Positions 5,431 to 5,511 of a stretch of 5,511 nucleotides of DNA are shown here, piece after piece (the first letter of the stretch is position 1; every line of letters starts with the position of its first letter). This stretch comes from Draconibacterium orientale (GTDB lineage Bacteria; Bacteroidota; Bacteroidia; Bacteroidales; JAADGE01), in the NCBI GenBank assembly GCA_020718265.1, contig DYSM01000203.1, positions 1 to 5,511 on the forward strand, read 5' to 3'. Both the position numbers and the translations under genes were made by a program. The notes beneath the pieces were generated by a model. The model made no database searches, had not been told where the DNA came from, and was given only the letters and a program-made list of their open reading frames with translations.

Positions 5431-5452
5431 GTTTCAAGTTACAAATTTCAAA
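5425..5452. repeat. 7-bp tandem repeat array, unit TTTCAAN
   Basis: Four contiguous heptamers, TTTCAAG, TTTCAAG, TTACAAA and TTTCAAA, end 4 nt before the ATG at 5457. The period equals that of the array at 11-45 but the unit is different. The array fills the place where the leader of the next gene would lie. Confidence 0.6.
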
Positions 5453-5456
5453 TACC

Positions 5457-5511
5457 ATGAACAAAGTTTATTTCAGTCCCGGTCCCGACGCGCTTAATGC
5501 GTTGCTCAAAA
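5457..5511 (+). CDS. Start of a gene cut by the window edge; possibly a class-V PLP aminotransferase
   Basis: Only 18 complete codons are present: MNKVYFSPGPDALNALLK, with no stop before the edge. The N-terminal VYFSPGP followed by a hydrophobic position resembles the opening of class-V pyridoxal-phosphate aminotransferases (phosphoserine or alanine-glyoxylate type), where an F-[TS]-x-GP motif begins the protein. That is a slim basis, as the lysine and cofactor-binding motifs lie outside the window. No complete promoter match was found; the leader is a heptamer repeat array. Confidence 0.5.
   Translation, partial: MNKVYFSPGPDALNALLK

Overview
The window looks like chromosomal DNA from a member of the Bacteroidota, probably non-flagellated. 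The evidence is AT-rich sequence, genes without clear Shine-Dalgarno sites, and upstream elements matching the Bacteroidota promoter consensus TTTG/TTG-N17-23-TAnnTTTG. Two of these are complete matches: TTTG-N20-TATCTTTG before the first cheR and TTG-N18-TACCTTTG before the leucine-rich-repeat gene. No flagellar, rRNA or tRNA genes are visible. The genus cannot be named from this sequence.

Left edge (1-393): an array of degenerate 7-bp TCTAANN repeats, then a 66-nt near-perfect inverted repeat. The repeat's right arm contains the stop codon of a broken minus-strand fragment. That fragment keeps only the first ~32 codons of a site-specific DNA methyltransferase and stops just before the expected DPPY catalytic motif.

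Centre (394-4497), all on the minus strand and read right to left: a secreted or periplasmic leucine-rich-repeat protein (12 full 23-residue repeats), a near-canonical CheR methyltransferase, a second CheR-like protein whose S-adenosylmethionine-binding motifs have decayed, a stand-alone CheB methylesterase without a receiver domain, and a two-helix membrane protein with a cytoplasmic GAF domain. The last four genes are separated by only 3 to 16 nt, so they almost certainly form one transcription unit. It has its own predicted promoter at the end of the LRR gene. Together they look like a receptor methylation/demethylation module with no methyl-accepting protein, CheA or CheW inside the window. 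What it methylates is the main open question.

Intergenic 4498-4781: the divergent control region between the LRR gene (minus) and a toxin-antitoxin pair (plus). It holds two predicted promoters and a weak terminator-like hairpin; nothing else was recognised between about 4640 and 4750.

Right edge (4782-5511): an overlapping antitoxin/VapC (PIN-domain RNase) pair, a 9-bp hairpin, a second 7-bp repeat array of a different sequence (TTTCAAN), and the first 18 codons of a gene that runs off the window, tentatively a class-V PLP aminotransferase.
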